Part shown: positions 55,216 through 64,000 of the stretch, in pieces
Position numbering within the stretch: position 1 is the first letter of the stretch
How the letters are laid out: each line of letters starts with the position of its first letter
Assembly (NCBI RefSeq): GCF_011058155.1
Contig: NZ_JAALFC010000006.1
Coordinates: 62,001 to 126,000, forward strand
From: Litoribacterium kuwaitense
Lineage (GTDB): Bacteria; Bacillota; Bacilli; Bacillales; DSM-28697
Length of the DNA: 64,000 nucleotides
Direction of reading: 5' to 3'
Notes under the pieces: model-generated
What the model was told of the DNA's origin: nothing
Databases searched by the model: none
Seen by the model: only the letters and a program-made list of their open reading frames with translations
Made by a program: the position numbers and the translations under genes

Positions 55216-56192
55216 ATGAGACGACAAAACAAAAGCCCTTGCTGGACGTTAGGCAGCTAAAAACATATTACCCAATTACTGGGGGGTTCTTCAGGCGTTC
55301 AATTGGTCATGTAAAAGCTGTCGATGGGATATCATTTACGATTCAACAAGGAGAAACGTTAGGCTTGGTCGGAGAATCAGGGTGTGGGAAGTCGACAGCA
55401 GGCCGAACGATATTACGCCTCCTCGACCCGACTGATGGAACAATTCTATTTAATGGAGAAGACATCACATCGATTCGTGGACAACAGCTTCGTAAGCAGC
55501 GTCAGCATTTTCAGATGGTTTTTCAAGACCCTTATGCGTCGTTGAATCCGATGATGAATGTAGGAGCGATTGTGTCTGAGCCATTGCATAATTACCCAAG
55601 GAACAACGAGAAAAACCGTAAAGAAGAAGTGATGGATTTATTAGAGAAGGTCGGTTTACCTAGAGAAGCTTATTATAAATATCCCCATGAGTTTTCAGGA
55701 GGACAGCGGCAACGGATTGGCATTGCCCGCGCGCTCATATTACGTCCAAAATTAATTATCGCAGATGAGCCTGTCTCTGCTTTGGATGTATCCGTGCAAT
55801 CGCAAGTGTTGAATCTTTTGAAGAGTTTGCAAAAGGAGTTTGACCTCACTTTTTTATTTATTGCTCACGACTTAAGTGTCGTGAAGCATATGAGTGATTC
55901 CATCGGAGTGATGTATTTAGGAAAGCTTGTCGAGCACGCAAATAAGCATAGTTTGTACAGCGAACCGCTTCATCCGTATACGAAAGCGCTTGTTTCGGCG
56001 ATCCCTGAGCCTGATCCAGAGCGGAAAAAAGAACGTATCATCTTGACAGGAGATGTCCCAAGCCCTGTTGATCCGCCAACTGGCTGCTCCTTTCATCCAC
56101 GCTGCCCGTTTGCGATGGACAAATGCAGGGTAACAGAGCCTGCTTTAAAGGAGGTGAAGCCGGGGCATCGTGTCGCTTGTTATTTGTATTGA
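55212..56192 (+). CDS. appF: Oligopeptide ABC transporter ATP-binding protein AppF
   Basis: Protein of 326 residues; GTG start inside the appD stop. Walker [10 protein letters not shown], signature FSGGQRQR, Walker B LIIADEPVSALD, C-terminal GCSFHPRCPFAMDKC. Pairs with AppD to power peptide uptake. Confidence 0.93.
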   Translation: MNETTKQKPLLDVRQLKTYYPITGGFFRRSIGHVKAVDGISFTIQQGETLGLVGESGCGKSTAGRTILRLLDPTDGTILFNGEDITSIRGQQLRKQRQHFQMVFQDPYASLNPMMNVGAIVSEPLHNYPRNNEKNRKEEVMDLLEKVGLPREAYYKYPHEFSGGQRQRIGIARALILRPKLIIADEPVSALDVSVQSQVLNLLKSLQKEFDLTFLFIAHDLSVVKHMSDSIGVMYLGKLVEHANKHSLYSEPLHPYTKALVSAIPEPDPERKKERIILTGDVPSPVDPPTGCSFHPRCPFAMDKCRVTEPALKEVKPGHRVACYLY

Positions 56193-56242
56193 TCAGTATT
56201 GTTGAATGAGGAAAATAAGTTTAAACAAGGGGAGTGATTCAA

Positions 56243-57975
56243 TTGAAAAAAAGAGTTTTGTGGATTGCGATGCTGTTGGTACTGTCTCTCGTCGTTGTAG
56301 GGTGTAGTGGGGGTGAGCCGGCAAATGAGGAGCCGACGACTGAAGAAGAAGGCACTGAGACAGAAACGACCGAAGGAACAGATGATAAGGAGGCAACGAC
56401 AAGCAGCGGTGAAAATGTTGTCAACTATGCGATTGATGCAAATTTCGCAGGAATTTTTGAGCCTGCATGGCAGTCCTCAACGATTGATTCAGATGCAACA
56501 GTTTTTTTCCAAGATTCGATGTTTACGTTTGACGAAAACATCCAGCTTCAGCCTAATTTAGCTTCTTGGACAACGGAGGATGAGCTGACGTATACGTTTA
56601 CGATTAACGAAGGCGTTACGTGGCACAATGGCGATCCGTTAATCGCGGAAGATTGGGCTTATGCATTAGAAACGATTGCGCATCCAGATTATGACGGGGC
56701 ACGTTACAGCATGGTCAGTCACGTGGTTGGTGCTGAAGAAAAACGAAGCGGAGAAGCAGATTCTATTTCAGGAATTGAAGTTGTTGATGAACGAACAATC
56801 AACATTACGTTTAAGGAAAAGCTCGTGAATAACCTCGTCAACCTGTGGGATACACCAATGCCTAGTCAATATTATGAAGGGATTGCGGTCGCCGATTTAT
56901 CAAGTGACCCAAAGGTTCGTCAAGAGCCAGTTGGACTCGGACCTTTTAAAGTGACAGAAGTCCGGGAAGGAGAGTATATCCGTTACGAAAAATTTGATGA
57001 TTATTGGCAAGGTACACCAAAGTGGATGGTGTAATTGTGCGTATCATTGACCCGTCACTGACACAAGGTTCTTTTGAAAGCGGAGAGCTTGACATTATGG
57101 GCATTCGTGCCACGGATCGCGAAGCGTTGTCTGAGCTCGACAATGTGACAACGACAGAAGTACAAGGCTTGAGCTATTCATATGTTGGTTTTAAGTTTGG
57201 GCAATTGGATGATGAATTAGGAAGAGCAGTCATGGACCGTCCTAAATTCCAAGATTTATCTTTACGACAAGCGATGTACCACGCGATTGACCGTGAAGGA
57301 ATCTTACAAGCCTTCTTAGATAATGGCGGAAGTGTCTTAAATACTGTTATTCCTCCTACACATTGGATTGCTGCTGATCCATCTGAATTGACAGATTATG
57401 AATTTGATCCAGAAAAAGCGAAACAAATTTTAGATGATGCAGGCTATGTTGACGCGAATGGGGACGGCTTTAGAGAAACGCCTGAAGGTGAAGAGCTGCA
57501 CATTAATTTCGACCATTACGACGGACCGGAAAATTTTGAAGGTCGTGCAATGTCGCTCATCCAATCGTGGCAAGATATCGGCTTAAACGTTGAGTTAAAC
57601 GGCAGTCTAAAAGAAGTCAATTTATATTATGACCTTGTCAAAAATGACGACGAGCAAATCGAAGTATTCTTTGGCGGCTGGCAGGTAGGAGCAGACCCTG
57701 ATCCATCAGGCATTTGGGGCTCAAGTGTCGAGTTTAACTATCCGCGTTGGTATAGTGAGCGCTCCGATGAGCTTTTAGCAGAAGCATTGGTCACGTTTGA
57801 TGAAGAGGAGCGTAAAGCAGTGTATGTGGAGTGGCAAAAGTTGATCAACGAAGAGCTTCCAGTCCTTCCTCTCTGGACAAATAATGATTACTTTGCTCAA
57901 AGTGACCGCTTGAAAAATGTGACGTATGACTGGCGCGGCATGAGTAAAGATATGCATCTTTGGACGATTGAGTAA
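56243..57975 (+). pseudogene. appA: Oligopeptide-binding lipoprotein AppA, frameshifted in the middle as read
   Basis: TTG 56243 or GTG 56234 start behind GGGGAGTG. Lipobox LSLVVVGC, acidic linker, then an SBP_bac_5 domain (LASWTTEDELTYTFTINEGV, WHNGDPLIAEDWAYALETI). The frame breaks at the A-run 57019-57021 after YWQGTP; one more A gives KVDGVIVRIIDPSLTQGSFE and continues to 57975 (about 577 residues). It captures peptides for AppBC. Confidence 0.85.
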
Positions 57976-58002
57976 GATGAGGAAAGGAAGGGGCGACAAA
58001 AC

Positions 58003-58968
58003 GTGATTATTTACATTTTACGACGGATTGCCATCATTGTCCCAATGCTCTTCCTTTTATCTGTAGTGGTATTCAGCCTGGCAAAAATGATGCCAGGCGA
58101 TGCCTTTGCAGGTGAAATTGATCCGACAATGACCGATGCTGCTTATATTGAAGAAATGCGTGAAAAGCTAGGGTATAATGATCCAATATATATACAATAT
58201 GGACGCTGGCTCGGTGACATCCTTCAAGGTGACTTCGGACAATCGTTTGTTCATAAACGACCGGTGTTGGAGCTCATCATGTCACGGATTCCAAATACGA
58301 TATTTTTGGCTGTGAGTGCGTTGCTCATTACATGGACGTTTGCGCTTGTTATGGGTATGGTGTCAGGGAGAAGTCCCTATACACTTTCAGATAAGGCGAT
58401 TAGTGTGTTTAATTATTTTGGGCTGGCCATTCCTTCATATATTCTAGCCCTATTCGCGATCTATTTTTTATCATTTAACCTTGGTTGGTTCCCTTCAACT
58501 GGTTCTGTTGATGTCAATGCCGAGCCTGGAACGTGGGCATTTTTTCAAAGTCGTGTCTATCACGTCATTTTGCCGGCCCTTTGCTTAGGCGCTTTTTCAA
58601 CCGCAAATTATACACAATTTTTACGTAATGACATTATCGAAAACAGTCGTAAAGATTATGTGCGCACGGCACGGGCGAAAGGGACGAGAGAATCACGTAT
58701 TTACAATAAGCATATTTTTCGCAACTCATTGATCCCGCTCGTCACACTCTTTGGTTTCGAAATCGGTGGATTAATTGGTGGCGCGATTATTACCGAGTCG
58801 ATTTTTACTTACCCAGGTATTGGGCAGCTTTTTCTTGAGTCGATCAACCGTAGAGATTACACCGTCGTCATGGCATTAACGATGATTTTATCGCTATTTA
58901 CGCTTATTGGCAGCTTAGTCGCTGATCTGTTATACGGTGCGATTGATCCGCGCATCCGTTTAGAATAG
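58003..58968 (+). CDS. appB: Oligopeptide ABC transporter permease AppB
   Basis: GTG start behind AAAGGAAGGGG; 321 residues, six membrane helices, inner loop RNDIIENSRKDYVRTARAKG (the BPD_transp_1 EAA-type motif). Forms the channel with AppC. Confidence 0.92.
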   Translation: MIIYILRRIAIIVPMLFLLSVVVFSLAKMMPGDAFAGEIDPTMTDAAYIEEMREKLGYNDPIYIQYGRWLGDILQGDFGQSFVHKRPVLELIMSRIPNTIFLAVSALLITWTFALVMGMVSGRSPYTLSDKAISVFNYFGLAIPSYILALFAIYFLSFNLGWFPSTGSVDVNAEPGTWAFFQSRVYHVILPALCLGAFSTANYTQFLRNDIIENSRKDYVRTARAKGTRESRIYNKHIFRNSLIPLVTLFGFEIGGLIGGAIITESIFTYPGIGQLFLESINRRDYTVVMALTMILSLFTLIGSLVADLLYGAIDPRIRLE

Positions 58969-58981
58969 GGAGGGTAAAGGC

Positions 58982-59905
58982 TTGAATCAGCAAACGACAA
59001 TCGTCAACCCAAATCCTAAGAAGTACGATATAGACCAAAAAGGGCTATCTCCTTGGGCAGTTGCGCGAGGAAAGTTTATTCGGAATATTCCAGCGATGAC
59101 TGGACTTATATTTTTAATTGTACTCACGCTTCTTTGTGTGATTTGGCCGATGTTTTCCGCACAGGATTTAGAACGAATTAACTATACGCAAATGGACCAG
59201 CCTCCTTCATTAGCGCATTGGCTCGGAACAGATGCGAATGGACGTGACGTCTTTGCCAGTACGCTTAAAGCAGGGCAAACGTCGCTGTTGATCGGGTACA
59301 TGTGTATGTTTTTTATCGTGCTTATTGGGACATGTATCGGCTCAATCTCTGGATTTTTCGGCGGGAGAGTGGATGCTATTCTCATGCGTTTTACCGATTT
59401 CGTAATGATTTTTCCCTTTCTCGTCTTTGTCATAGTTTTAAACTCGATATTAGTCGGAATGGGTTTTAATTCGGGACCGTGGGTATTGATCATCGTATTA
59501 TCTGTCCTCTCTTGGGGAGGCGTTGCCAGGCTCGTGCGGGGGAAGGTGCTGGCTGAGAAGGAAAATGAATATGTCGCTTCGGCTGTCTCTATTGGGTCTC
59601 GCCCTGCGACCATTATTCGCAAGCACCTGCTGCCAAACGTTGCTTCAGTCATTATCGTCCAAGCGACACTGCTGCTAGCGACAACAATCGTTGCCGAATC
59701 AGGCTTAAGCTTTATCGGCTTCGGTGTGCCGTCTGATGTACCGACATGGGGCAATATGATGTCTGCAGCCAGAGAATCAGAAGTGCTTCGGGAAAAGTGG
59801 TGGGTTTGGGTGCCGCCAGCGTTTTGTGTCGTAGCGACGCTCATTTCGATTAATTTTGTCGGTGAAGGTCTAAAGGATGCGCTAAATCCAAAATCAACAA
59901 GGTAA
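58982..59905 (+). CDS. appC: Oligopeptide ABC transporter permease AppC
   Basis: TTG start behind GGGAGGGTAAAGG; 307 residues with an N-terminal OppC-type helix, [12 protein letters not shown], and the inner loop [20 protein letters not shown]. Last gene of the app operon, 13 nt after appB. Confidence 0.92.
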   Translation: MNQQTTIVNPNPKKYDIDQKGLSPWAVARGKFIRNIPAMTGLIFLIVLTLLCVIWPMFSAQDLERINYTQMDQPPSLAHWLGTDANGRDVFASTLKAGQTSLLIGYMCMFFIVLIGTCIGSISGFFGGRVDAILMRFTDFVMIFPFLVFVIVLNSILVGMGFNSGPWVLIIVLSVLSWGGVARLVRGKVLAEKENEYVASAVSIGSRPATIIRKHLLPNVASVIIVQATLLLATTIVAESGLSFIGFGVPSDVPTWGNMMSAARESEVLREKWWVWVPPAFCVVATLISINFVGEGLKDALNPKSTR

Positions 59906-60020
59906 ACATTGTGGAGGGTGTAGACATGGATTAGAAGATTTCAACATCCATTTAAGAATAAATCGTCCAAAATCTGCCTATACTGTTGGCTACAAAGTTA
60001 ACGTAAAGGTGGGGACGAAC

Positions 60021-60770
60021 ATGTTATATTTACACGATGTATGGGTCAATTGGTTTGAGGGAGAAGAAAATGGCTACAATGTGTGTGCGTTCCATGAGTG
60101 GAGAAAGGACGATACGATTGAGGTGCTTGATCAAATTCCCGTTTTAAAGGTTTCACCAGCCCTGTATCAAAGAATTGAAAACGACCTGCTCCCTTTGCCA
60201 AAGCAATTGCTCTCAAAAGTATATAATAAAAGCTATATGCGTAAAAATCACGAAAGAATCTCGTTAGAATATTGCTTTATCGTAACTGATGGCGATGGAA
60301 TTTTGGCTGTCAACACCATTGGATACGACATTCCTGTTCGTAAAAGTCGCATTATTCCGCGCCAGGAGCAGCTCGTCTATGATATGGTCGCTCAGAAAGA
60401 TCCGACTTTTCATGAGCTTCCAGATCAAGAACATCAGAACAAAGACTATCATCTTTATTCTCCATCACCAGAGGATATGTCTGGGTTAACACGGAAGGAA
60501 AGACAGTTGAAAAAAGTGTTGTATATGGCGATGGATCATTTAAAGCAAAATGCCAATGAAGCTGAAATGCGTTATTGGTGTACAGAATGGGACCCGACAG
60601 CCTATGAAATTATTCAAACCCTTTCGTTCCATCAAGCTTGGAATTGGATGTATGAAGGGGTTCGTAAAGGCTGGAGTCATCAACACGCTCAAGTCACAGC
60701 GTCTTTAATCCGGGGACAGACGTATTTAGAAAAACTGTGGGATTTAGAAGAGACGAGTAAAGTGAGATAA
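60021..60770 (+). CDS. yjbA: YjbA family protein (UPF0736)
   Basis: ATG 60021 behind AAAGGTGGGG; 249 residues starting [20 protein letters not shown], with [18 protein letters not shown] and a Trp-rich C-terminus ([19 protein letters not shown]). Cytoplasmic, function unknown. Between the app operon and trpS as in B. subtilis. Confidence 0.88.
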   Translation: MLYLHDVWVNWFEGEENGYNVCAFHEWRKDDTIEVLDQIPVLKVSPALYQRIENDLLPLPKQLLSKVYNKSYMRKNHERISLEYCFIVTDGDGILAVNTIGYDIPVRKSRIIPRQEQLVYDMVAQKDPTFHELPDQEHQNKDYHLYSPSPEDMSGLTRKERQLKKVLYMAMDHLKQNANEAEMRYWCTEWDPTAYEIIQTLSFHQAWNWMYEGVRKGWSHQHAQVTASLIRGQTYLEKLWDLEETSKVR

Positions 60771-60794
60771 CAGTCTACATAGGACTATAAAAAC

Positions 60795-60827
60795 ACCGCT
60801 CTTTCATGTCATGTGAAGAGCGGTTTT
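60795..60827 (+). terminator. Terminator after yjbA
   Basis: ACCGCTCTT and AAGAGCGGT arms around a CATGTCATG-type loop, then TTTT. Confidence 0.8.
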
Positions 60828-60831
60828 CAAT

Positions 60832-60905
60832 TCTGTTGACAAACGCTTTTATCCGTTCCGTTGTTGCTTGACTCACTCGTCCTTGCTCGAACTAAAAGTT
60901 TTAAT
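60832..60905. repeat. Dispersed repeat copy 2
   Basis: Bases 60832-60856 equal 596-620 except T for A at one position. Similarity weakens afterwards (CTCGTCCTTGCTCGAACTAA). It lies between the convergent yjbA and trpS genes. Confidence 0.6.
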
Positions 60906-60999
60906 CGCGTCTCCGTTCGCCTTCTCGTCCAAGCTGACAAATATTTTAAAGACAGGGTCAACCATGGGAGGGAGGACTGCTAAATAAACTTTAACAAAA

Positions 61000-61037
61000 A
61001 AGTGTAGACAACATCATTTTTGCTTTTGTCTACACTT
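61000..61037 (-). terminator. Terminator after trpS (shared-arm hairpin family)
   Basis: AAGTGTAGACA (61000-61010) and TGTCTACACTT (61027-61037) are perfect arms; minus-strand TTTTTTG follows. Confidence 0.85.
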
Positions 61038-61050
61038 CGTGGGCTTTCAT

Positions 61051-62052
<1,002 letters not shown>

Positions 62053-62069
62053 CTAATATCATTTTTTAC

Positions 62070-62359
62070 ATAAAAAAAAGCCCTCGTATCCCTGTTTGCA
62101 GGGACGATTGGACCGTGGTGCCACCCTTATTTTAGCTCGCTAAAAAAGCTATTCTCTATCAGTGTCGTAAAAACACCTGCTGGGATAACGGTCAGCTGCC
62201 GTTAGAGCCTACTAATTCCTAAAAATGTTCGGTCTAAATGCTCGGAAGGCCATTCCGCTCTTTCGTGTCACCTGTTTGCAGCAACCACAGGCTCTCTAAA
62301 GACACCGAACAGAGCGTACTCTTCTTCGTCCACGCAATGAGTTTTACAAGACATCTTGT
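62070..62359 (-). ncRNA. T-box leader RNA of trpS
   Basis: On the minus strand the T-box sequence AAGGGTGGCACCACGG (62128-62113) is followed by a terminator CCCTGCAAACAGGG, ACGAGGGC and eight T. Upstream lies a stem I region with GAGCGG, AATGGCC and CCGAGC; TGG at 62252-62250 is the likely tryptophan specifier. Uncharged tRNA-Trp would favour read-through into trpS. The specifier position is inferred. Confidence 0.9.
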
Positions 62360-62365
62360 TGAGAA

Positions 62366-62394
62366 AGTATATAATATTCATCGAAAAAAAGCAA
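62366..62394 (-). promoter_or_regulatory. Promoter of the trpS T-box leader
   Basis: On the minus strand TTGCTT (62394-62389), 17 nt, TATACT (62371-62366). The start would fall near 62359. Confidence 0.65.
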
Positions 62395-62505
62395 TGTGTA
62401 CGATATAATAGATTTGTGCTGAAAAAAGGAGAATTGTGTCGCTTCATTTTGTAAGTATGAATAAGTTATGAAGCATAAGCAGGATTTGAAAAAGGGAGTT
62501 TTATT

Positions 62506-63687
62506 ATGAAAAAATGGTTTATCACTTGCCTAATGGTATTATTTTGCGTTTTTCCGAACGGCATTCAGGCTCAGTCTGAGTCAGAAGCGCACCAAATGCG
62601 TGAATTGGCAATGGCGCCATTGACAATTCCCGAACGCATGGCTCGTTTTACATACGATTCCGGCTATCATTTTACTTATCCAGACGCTGTACGAGGGGTT
62701 TACGTTACGGGGTACTCAGCGGGTGGCGCAAAGTTCGATTCATTAACGAAACTGCTTGATGACACGGACTTAAACTCGATGGTGATCGATATAAAAGACG
62801 ACAGTGGTTATATTACATTTGAGCTTCCTGAAGATCATCCTGATGCGAAATACAGCCGCAACTTTATTAGTGACCCTGAAGCAATGATGAAAACACTTGA
62901 AGAAAAGGAGATTTATCCGATCGCCCGGATTGTTGTGTTTAAAGACACCGTTTGGGCAGAAGATAAGCCCGAAGTGAGCTTTACCCAAAACGGACAAGTG
63001 TGGACGAATGGCTCCGGTGATGCTTTCGTGAATCCGTTTATGAAGGAAGTATGGGAACGAAATGTAGCCATTGCTGAAGAAGCAGCAAAAATGGGCTTCC
63101 AAGAAATTCAATTTGATTACGTTCGCTTCCCAGAAGGTTTTGAAACACGTGATGAGGAATTGACGTATTCCTTAGGAGATTATCAAGATGGCGATGCTGA
63201 CAATGTCCAAAAGCGCGTCAATGCAGTGACAGATTTTGTCGCGTATGCAAGAGAAGAACTTTCTTATTATGATGTTGACGTTTCTGTAGATATTTTTGGC
63301 TATGCCGCGACACTGCCAGAAGCTCCTGGCATTGGGCAAAACTTCAGTAAGATCTCTGAGAATGTCGATGTCATTTCATCAATGATTTATCCTAGCCATT
63401 GGACGAGTTATTTCGGGATCGCTAAACCAGACTTAGAGCCATATAACCTTGTCGATGCTTACGCCAAGGTAGAGAATAAGAAACTTGCTGAATTGAATGA
63501 TCCACCGGTCTCACGCCCATGGATACAAGACTTTACCGCGAGCTGGCTTGGAAGTGGTAACTACTTGCAATACGGCAAACAAGAAGTGGAAGCGCAGATT
63601 AAAGCGTTGCAAGACAATGGGATTAACGAATATTTACTTTGGAATGCATCCAATAGGTACACAGAAAATGTAGACTTCACACCTTAA
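62506..63687 (+). CDS. Secreted DUF4015 (putative glycoside hydrolase) protein
   Basis: Protein of 393 residues with signal peptide MKKWFITCLMVLFCVFP and a likely cut after GIQA. The PF13200-type barrel shows VRGVYVTGYSAGG, MVIDIKDDSGYI, IARIVVFKD, IQFDYVRFPEG and MIYPSHW. The family is predicted to hydrolyse glycans; activity is not established. AAAGGGAG upstream; TATAAT at 62404-62409 is a probable -10. Divergent from trpS. Confidence 0.85.
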   Translation: MKKWFITCLMVLFCVFPNGIQAQSESEAHQMRELAMAPLTIPERMARFTYDSGYHFTYPDAVRGVYVTGYSAGGAKFDSLTKLLDDTDLNSMVIDIKDDSGYITFELPEDHPDAKYSRNFISDPEAMMKTLEEKEIYPIARIVVFKDTVWAEDKPEVSFTQNGQVWTNGSGDAFVNPFMKEVWERNVAIAEEAAKMGFQEIQFDYVRFPEGFETRDEELTYSLGDYQDGDADNVQKRVNAVTDFVAYAREELSYYDVDVSVDIFGYAATLPEAPGIGQNFSKISENVDVISSMIYPSHWTSYFGIAKPDLEPYNLVDAYAKVENKKLAELNDPPVSRPWIQDFTASWLGSGNYLQYGKQEVEAQIKALQDNGINEYLLWNASNRYTENVDFTP

Positions 63688-63709
63688 ATCTCACTGAATT
63701 TGTATAATC

Positions 63710-63756
63710 AGAGTGAAGGCAAAGTATAGCTGACTTTGTCTTCATTCTTTTTTGAA
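63710..63756 (+). terminator. Terminator after the DUF4015 gene (variant of the shared-arm family)
   Basis: AGAGTGAAGGCAAAGT and ACTTTGTCTTCATTCT arms (two G-T pairs), then TTTTTTG. Confidence 0.82.
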
Positions 63757-64000
63757 TTGAATTCTCAAGCTCATAAATGGTTGGGGAGACAAAGAGGGAT
63801 GAAATCAAACCTTAGGCTCCGTACTAAGCTTTAAAAAATCATCAGGTCGAATTCGTTCAAATGATTTCCTGGCAGGGAAAAGGACATAAAGGGAATAAGG
63901 TGGACGTATATCGCGTAATTGCCCGGGAAATAGGTCTAATTTTAATGATCATTAGATAAGGCAATTATCGCAAATAAATGCATATTAGGGAATGTTTGTC
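63757..64000. other. Intergenic right edge
   Basis: About 240 nt with no gene I can support; short frames here have no convincing ribosome site or known product. Confidence 0.4.

Noticed and set aside
62359-62375. TTGAGA and TATAAT on the plus strand inside the trpS promoter region
   Set aside because: Only 5 nt separate them, so they cannot form a promoter; the minus-strand TTGCTT/TATACT pair fits.

Overview
The window is chromosomal DNA from a spore-forming member of the Bacillaceae, most likely a pigmented, possibly alkaliphilic or halotolerant relative of Bacillus. Evidence: a complete gerPA-F spore-coat germination operon, T-box and SAM riboswitches of Bacillus type, a FapR operator, and gene order that follows Bacillus subtilis from yisB/gerP through yisK, asnO (yisO), yitJ, yitS, yitT, ipi, yitW, argCJBD-carAB-argF, yjzC, yjzD, yjaU, yjaV, med, fabH, fabF, yjaZ, appDFABC and yjbA to trpS. 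The species guess is inference. No tRNA, rRNA, CRISPR array, insertion sequence or prophage was seen.

Layout. 1-2500: HNH protein (cut by the window edge) and gerP on the minus strand. 2600-5000: a FAH-family enzyme and an aldehyde dehydrogenase. 5100-13900: a phosphorus-scavenging island, with a PhnDCEE importer, a Tat-exported phosphoesterase with its own TatA/TatC pair, a DeoR-type regulator and a HAD phosphatase. Two PhoP-box promoters of matching geometry precede the two operons. 14000-24400: asnO, then a carotenoid locus of two convergent operons (three CrtN-type enzymes, CrtM, glycosyltransferase, acyltransferase, CruF-like membrane protein). 24600-28000: methionine genes yitJ and metI under a SAM riboswitch. 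28000-35300: stress, cell-wall and small conserved genes. 35400-45000: arginine/carbamoyl-phosphate operon with an ARG-box-like site. 45000-49300: small proteins, yjaU-yjaV-med. 49300-51800: fabH-fabF behind a FapR site. 52000-60800: LCP protein, yjaZ, app oligopeptide transporter, yjbA. 61000-63700: trpS with a T-box leader, and a secreted DUF4015 protein.

Two patterns cut across the window. First, six genes (gabD-like, phnD, crtN-A, metI, appA and a YppG-like gene, which is hit twice) are broken by seven single-base losses in homopolymer runs, and each gene is restored by adding one base. This looks like base-calling error rather than gene decay. A separate in-frame TAG interrupts the carotenoid glycosyltransferase. 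Second, at least eight 3'-end hairpins share nearly the same arm sequence (AGTGTAGACAAAG and its complement), and a 25-nt sequence recurs with one mismatch 60 kb apart. Both point to sequence families peculiar to this genome.
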